This document shows positions 44,267-48,205 of a DNA stretch of 48,205 bases, in pieces. The first letter of the stretch is position 1; each line of letters opens with the position of its first letter. The position numbers and the translations under genes were made by a program. The stretch comes from a bacterium (GTDB taxonomy: Bacteria; Fidelibacterota; Marinisomatia; Marinisomatales; TCS55). The stretch lies in the NCBI GenBank assembly GCA_004321715.1, contig SGYN01000012.1:1-48205 (forward strand), written 5' to 3'. Below the pieces are notes generated by a model. That model saw nothing but the letters and a program-made list of their open reading frames with translations, did no database searches and was not told the origin of the DNA.

Positions 44267-45130
44267 ATGAATACATCTTTAGATATAAAAAAAACGTATA
44301 AGCTATACATAGATGGAAAGTTTTCAAGGACCGAATCTGGAAGATATATACAATGGGTAGATTCTAAAAATAATCAAACAATAAATTTCTGTCATGCTTC
44401 AAGAAAAGATTTTAGAAATGCTGTTCAGGCTTCTAGAAATGCATTCAATAATTGGAATAATTTTTCAGGATATAATAGAGGTCAAATATTATATCGTATC
44501 GCTGAAATGTTAGATAGTAGAAAAGAACAATTTATTTCTGAGCTAATTCTTCAGGGAAAAAGTAAAAAGAAATCAATTCAAGAAGTAAAACAGTCAATTG
44601 ATCGTCTTGTATATTATGCTGGGTGGTCAGATAAATTTCAGCAAATATTTAGTAGAGTTAACCCGGTATCAACACCTTATTATAATTTTTCATCACCTGA
44701 ACCAACGGGTGTAGTATCTGTTATTGCACCAAAAAATTCTTACTTACTAGGTTTTATATCTGTTATTGTCCCTGCTGTAGTTGGTGGAAATACAGTTGTT
44801 GTATTGGCTTCTGAAGATAATCCACTTTGCGCAATATCTTTTTCAGAAGTTCTACATTCATCTGATGTTCCAAATGGTGTAATTAATATATTAAGTGGAT
44901 ATTGTAATGAATTAGCTGGCCATTTTTCATCACATATGGATGTAAATGCAGTAATTAATTGTTCATCAGATTTAAAAGATTCTGAATTAATTAGAAAAAA
45001 TTCTTCATTAAATGTTAAAAGAGTTTTTGATTATGAATCAATTGATTGGACGCATGTAGATTCACAAGATCCTTATCTCATAATGGATTGCCAAGAGGTT
45101 AAAACAACTTGGCACCCCATAGGTTATTAA
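44267..45130 (+). CDS. Truncated aldehyde dehydrogenase-like protein without catalytic domain
   Basis: The 287-residue product matches only the N-terminal coenzyme-binding part of ALDH: YKLYIDGKFSRTESG, AVQASRNAFNNW, LVYYAGWSDKFQ, TGVVSVIAPKNSYLLGF and VVGGNTVVVLASEDNPL. The LELGGK and catalytic Cys regions are absent, so it cannot be an active dehydrogenase. The frame is open, its start is properly spaced 3 bases after the intact ALDH gene, and its C-terminus (DPYLIMDCQEVKTTWHPIGY) is not a simple frameshift remnant. It may be a regulatory partner or a decayed gene. Confidence 0.85.
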   Translation: MNTSLDIKKTYKLYIDGKFSRTESGRYIQWVDSKNNQTINFCHASRKDFRNAVQASRNAFNNWNNFSGYNRGQILYRIAEMLDSRKEQFISELILQGKSKKKSIQEVKQSIDRLVYYAGWSDKFQQIFSRVNPVSTPYYNFSSPEPTGVVSVIAPKNSYLLGFISVIVPAVVGGNTVVVLASEDNPLCAISFSEVLHSSDVPNGVINILSGYCNELAGHFSSHMDVNAVINCSSDLKDSELIRKNSSLNVKRVFDYESIDWTHVDSQDPYLIMDCQEVKTTWHPIGY

Positions 45131-45146
45131 AATTTAATATAACCTG

Positions 45147-46550
45147 ATGTCTCAATCAGTAGTAAAAGGAGCTGAACTTAAACTAACAATCGAGTCTTTG
45201 GCCTATGGTGGCATGGGAGTAGCTAGGTATGAAAACTTTGTTGTATTTGTAAAAAAAGCTATTCCAGGAGCAGAGGTTCTTGCCTTTATTTATAAAATAC
45301 GAAGAGGGTATGCTGAAGCTAGAGTAATAGAAACATTATCAGAATCTCCATATCATGTAAAACCTAATTGTAATCATTTTAATATTTGTGGCGGATGTAG
45401 TACACAGAACCTTAATTATGATGAGCAGGTAAAACAAAAAGTTAAACAAGTAATAGATATTTATGTTAGGCAAGCTGGACTTGATGATTTCATGATTGAA
45501 AATATAATCCATGCTAAAAACCAATATAATTATCGAAATAAAATGGAATTTTCTTTTAGTAATCGACCTTGGTACGTAGATGGAGATGAAAAAAATAATT
45601 CAAAATTTGCACTAGGGTTACACGTTCCTAGACGTTATGATAAAATTGTAGATATCGAAGAGTGCCATATACAAGATAAGGATTTTAATAAAATTTTAGA
45701 TTTGGTTCGAACGGAAGCCATAAAAAATGAAATTAAACCATATGATAATAAAACAAATAATGGGTATTTACGTCATTTAATGCTTCGAAAGGGTTTTTAT
45801 ACCAAAGAATTAATGGTGAATATTGTTACAAGCTATGAAGATCCAAGTAAATTAGAACCTATAAAAAATGCATTAATAAATAACTTTCCAAATATACAAT
45901 CCATTGTCAATAATATAAATACTCGTAGGGCAGATGTAGCTTATGGTGAAAAAGAAATTAATTTGCATGGAAGTTCTTTTATTCGAGAGAAATTAGGAGA
46001 TATTTCTTATGAAGTATCGGCGAACTCTTTTTTTCAAACCAATAGTGAACAGGCAGTAAAATTATTTGAAACAGTACAGCGTTATCTTGATCTTAAAGGA
46101 GATGAAATTATTTTTGATTTATTTTGTGGTACTGGATCAATATCATTATTTCTAGCAAAATTAACTAAAGAAATATATGGATTTGATGTAATTAGAACTG
46201 CAATAGAAGACGCAACTAGAAATTCAGTTATCAATGGGATAGGAAATGCCAAATTTCACAAGGTCAATCTTGATACTTATTTTAAAAAAGGTAGAAACAT
46301 TGAACTTTTCCCAATTCCTGATGCCTTAATTATTGACCCACCAAGGTCTGGCGTACACAAAAATATGTTAAAATCATTACCCAAATTTAAAGCAAATAAA
46401 ATAGTTTATGTTTCTTGTAACCCAACTACTCAGGCTAGAGATATAGCTAAATTAATTCATTGGGGTTGGAAATTACAATCAACGACATTAGTTGATATGT
46501 TTCCACATACACCACATATTGAAACAGTTGCATTATTAAAAAAAAATTAA
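45147..46550 (+). CDS. rlmD: 23S rRNA (uracil-C5)-methyltransferase, RlmD/TrmA family
   Basis: The 467-residue enzyme has an N-terminal TRAM domain (~8-62, LTIESLAYGGMGVARYENFVVF). A four-Cys site for an iron-sulphur cluster follows (Cys75, 81, 84, 173; ICGGCSTQ). The SAM domain has DLFCGTGSISLFLA, IIDPPRSGVH, the nucleophile Cys424 in VSCNPTTQARD and Glu459 in HIETVALL. It methylates a uracil in rRNA (or, in other members, tRNA); U1939 is the likely target but specificity is inferred. Confidence 0.93.
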   Translation: MSQSVVKGAELKLTIESLAYGGMGVARYENFVVFVKKAIPGAEVLAFIYKIRRGYAEARVIETLSESPYHVKPNCNHFNICGGCSTQNLNYDEQVKQKVKQVIDIYVRQAGLDDFMIENIIHAKNQYNYRNKMEFSFSNRPWYVDGDEKNNSKFALGLHVPRRYDKIVDIEECHIQDKDFNKILDLVRTEAIKNEIKPYDNKTNNGYLRHLMLRKGFYTKELMVNIVTSYEDPSKLEPIKNALINNFPNIQSIVNNINTRRADVAYGEKEINLHGSSFIREKLGDISYEVSANSFFQTNSEQAVKLFETVQRYLDLKGDEIIFDLFCGTGSISLFLAKLTKEIYGFDVIRTAIEDATRNSVINGIGNAKFHKVNLDTYFKKGRNIELFPIPDALIIDPPRSGVHKNMLKSLPKFKANKIVYVSCNPTTQARDIAKLIHWGWKLQSTTLVDMFPHTPHIETVALLKKN

Positions 46551-46600
46551 TATAAATCCTTCCTTTATATCTTAATTATTCTAGACTTAAATTTTTATCT

Positions 46601-47725
46601 ATGAGACGATGGTTTAGAAAACTAATACGAAACAGTTTCTTCCAGGTTGGAGCCGGTTTATTTATAGTGATGCTGATTGGCGGATTTATAATTATGTATT
46701 TAGAAGCTGGTGAAATAACAGAAAAAGAGACTCCTTTCTGGTGGGCAATAGTTACTATGACAACTGTAGGGTATGGTGATTTTTCTCCTACCACTCCAGA
46801 AGGAAGATTGTTTGCTGTTTTTGTTATGTTTGCAGGAATAGCGCTAGTATCTCTATTAACTGCATCTATTTCATCTATATATGTAGCAAAAAGAATTCGG
46901 GAGGATAAAGGTTTGGAAAAAGTAAATATAAGTGATCATATAGTTTTATGTGGTTGGAACAAAAACGCTGAATCAATTATTGATTCATTAAGGAATCTGT
47001 CTGACAAAGATTCACTGCATTTAATACTTGTAAATGAAATTCATGAAGATATTGTAAATCATTTACGAAATAAATATAAAGATATAGAATTATATTTTGT
47101 TGCTGGAGATTTTACTAGTGAAGAGATATTAAAAAAAGCCAGTATAGAAGATGCTCGTACAGTAATTATCATTCCTAATATAGATGATGAAAATATTGGT
47201 TCTCCAGATGAAAAAACAATTTTTGCTACTCTAACTATTAAAAGTTTATCATCCAGCGTTCGAGTTGTTGCTTATCTCATACAAAGAGAAAATTTGACTC
47301 ATATTAGAAGAGCCAATGTGGATGAAGTAGTTTTAAGTGATGATTTTGGTGCTTATATGATAGCTTCTCATGTTATGGACCCAGGTATTCCACAAACTAC
47401 AAAAGGTCTGTTAAATGCTGGCTCTGAAGAGAGGCTAAGACGTGTTGATATTCCATCGCAATTTATAGAAAGATCATTTGATGATCTGTTTGATTATTTT
47501 CGATCAACTAATGGATGGATACTTGTTGGATTATATTCTGAGGAGGAGAGCTTAGGGATTGGTGAAGTTTTATCTGCTGACTCGTCTGCGTTAGATGCAT
47601 TTATTGAAAGAAAACTAAACGAGGGTGGGATTTCTTTGCAAGAAGAAAGCAAAGTTACTACTGTAATTAACCCCAAAAGTAATTTTTTAATTGAAGAAGG
47701 CCAACGAGCCATCATAATTCCTTGA
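46601..47725 (+). CDS. Two-TM potassium channel with RCK domain (MthK-like)
   Basis: The 374-residue product has TM1 (~15-33), a pore helix, the potassium selectivity filter TVGYGD (55-60) and TM2 (~70-95). A Rossmann RCK/TrkA-N domain starts at ~110 (DHIVLCGWNKNAESIID), similar to the CGW-type RCK of MthK. A C-terminal TrkA-C-like lobe (~260-374) completes the gating ring. It would form a tetrameric cation channel gated by a cytoplasmic ligand such as calcium or a nucleotide. A cyclic-nucleotide-binding gene starts 7 bases later. Confidence 0.92.
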   Translation: MRRWFRKLIRNSFFQVGAGLFIVMLIGGFIIMYLEAGEITEKETPFWWAIVTMTTVGYGDFSPTTPEGRLFAVFVMFAGIALVSLLTASISSIYVAKRIREDKGLEKVNISDHIVLCGWNKNAESIIDSLRNLSDKDSLHLILVNEIHEDIVNHLRNKYKDIELYFVAGDFTSEEILKKASIEDARTVIIIPNIDDENIGSPDEKTIFATLTIKSLSSSVRVVAYLIQRENLTHIRRANVDEVVLSDDFGAYMIASHVMDPGIPQTTKGLLNAGSEERLRRVDIPSQFIERSFDDLFDYFRSTNGWILVGLYSEEESLGIGEVLSADSSALDAFIERKLNEGGISLQEESKVTTVINPKSNFLIEEGQRAIIIP

Positions 47726-47732
47726 GGTGTAT

Positions 47733-48205
47733 ATGGATATTAATGAATTAAAGAAATTTGAGATCTTTAAAAACTTAAGTGATCAAGAAGTATCATTATT
47801 TAAAGAGAAAATGAAGAAAATTACAGTACCTGAAGCTGAGAATTTTATTGTTGAGGGAGACGTTGGTGATTCTATATATCTTTTATTGAAAGGTAATGTG
47901 CGAATTAACCAAGCTCTTACGCTATCCATGCATAAGGGAGGCCTAGATAATCGCGAAAAAGCTATAATTAATTTATCTGCAAATATGAAACCATTGTTTG
48001 GTGAAATGTCACTATTTGATAAGGAAGATCGTCGAAGTGCAAGTGTGAATGCTATTACAGAATGTCAATTAAGTCAATTAATGAAAGATGATTTATTTTC
48101 AATTTGTGATGAGAATACAGATATCGGATATAAAGTAATGAAAAACCTGGCCAAGATTCTTTCTCGAAAAGTATTAGAGACCAATCAAAATGTATTGAAA
48201 TTGAC
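47733..48205 (+). CDS. Cyclic nucleotide-binding domain protein (3' truncated by window)
   Basis: The frame starts at an ATG with GAGGTG upstream and stays open to the window edge (157 complete codons). It encodes a cNMP-binding domain: MDINELKKFEIFKNLSDQEV, SIYLLLKGNVRINQ and a phosphate-binding cassette GEMSLFDKEDRRSASV. A helical segment follows (KVMKNLAKILSRKV); whether a further domain follows cannot be seen. It starts 7 bases after the channel stop and is probably co-transcribed with it, making a regulatory subunit for the channel plausible. Confidence 0.85.
   Translation, partial: MDINELKKFEIFKNLSDQEVSLFKEKMKKITVPEAENFIVEGDVGDSIYLLLKGNVRINQALTLSMHKGGLDNREKAIINLSANMKPLFGEMSLFDKEDRRSASVNAITECQLSQLMKDDLFSICDENTDIGYKVMKNLAKILSRKVLETNQNVLKL

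Overview
The window is AT-rich bacterial chromosome with dense gene packing. It most resembles a marine member of the Fibrobacteres-Chlorobi-Bacteroidetes group, with Candidatus Marinimicrobia (SAR406) my best guess. The grounds are type IX secretion sorting domains (YPNPFNP motif, C-terminal KMILLK), a Bacteroidetes-like short primary sigma factor, FCB-type YbeY, and a DUF4159/DUF4175 gene cluster. The taxonomic call is inference; no 16S or 23S rRNA gene is present. I found no tRNA gene, CRISPR array, insertion sequence or phage gene.

Region 1 (1-3.2 kb): two tandem secreted proteins with type IX sorting domains, the first cut by the window edge, then two tiny overlapping membrane-protein genes. 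Region 2 (3.2-10.4 kb): an accessory-looking glycan island, nearly all on the minus strand. It holds a GH43 glycosidase, a dihaem cytochrome c lipoprotein, a parallel beta-helix lipoprotein, a GH16 glucanase with a Calx-beta domain and a PKD-domain lipoprotein, with one DUF6090-like gene on the plus strand. Four of these are lipoproteins, three with acidic residues just after the lipobox Cys, suggesting a cell-surface glycan-handling unit. No SusC/SusD pair is present. Region 3 (10.5-15.6 kb): an SCP2-like protein, a small lipoprotein, a short-chain dehydrogenase, an ICMT/DUF1295-like membrane enzyme and a large M14 metallopeptidase.

Region 4 (15.6-22.6 kb): core genes on the plus strand: a zinc-ribbon coiled-coil protein, RNase P RNA (rnpB), fabH, an acyl-CoA dehydrogenase, a 7TM-HD phosphodiesterase (pgpH-like), ybeY and mazG. 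The last three start codons each overlap the preceding stop. Region 5 (22.6-30.2 kb, minus strand): yjbQ, then a tightly packed cluster of unknown function: DUF4159, DUF4175, a TPR protein and a protein often mislabelled asparagine synthetase B. Region 6 (30.4-33.9 kb): an unrecognised envelope protein, an AI-2E-type transporter and a stand-alone cyclic-nucleotide-binding protein.

Region 7 (34-48.2 kb, all plus strand): envC-like, holB-like, metG, tatD, rsmA, the primary sigma factor and rpsU, ending at a clear intrinsic terminator. Then come a GlmM-like phosphohexomutase, deoC, an aldehyde dehydrogenase and a catalytically truncated aldehyde dehydrogenase, which together could form a deoxyribose-phosphate to acetate route. 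The window ends with rlmD, a two-TM potassium channel with an RCK domain, and a truncated cyclic-nucleotide-binding protein. The items most worth following up are the beta-helix/cytochrome pair in the glycan island, the DUF4159-DUF4175 cluster, the half-ALDH, the channel/CNBD pair, and two genes whose start codons sit immediately behind intrinsic terminators.
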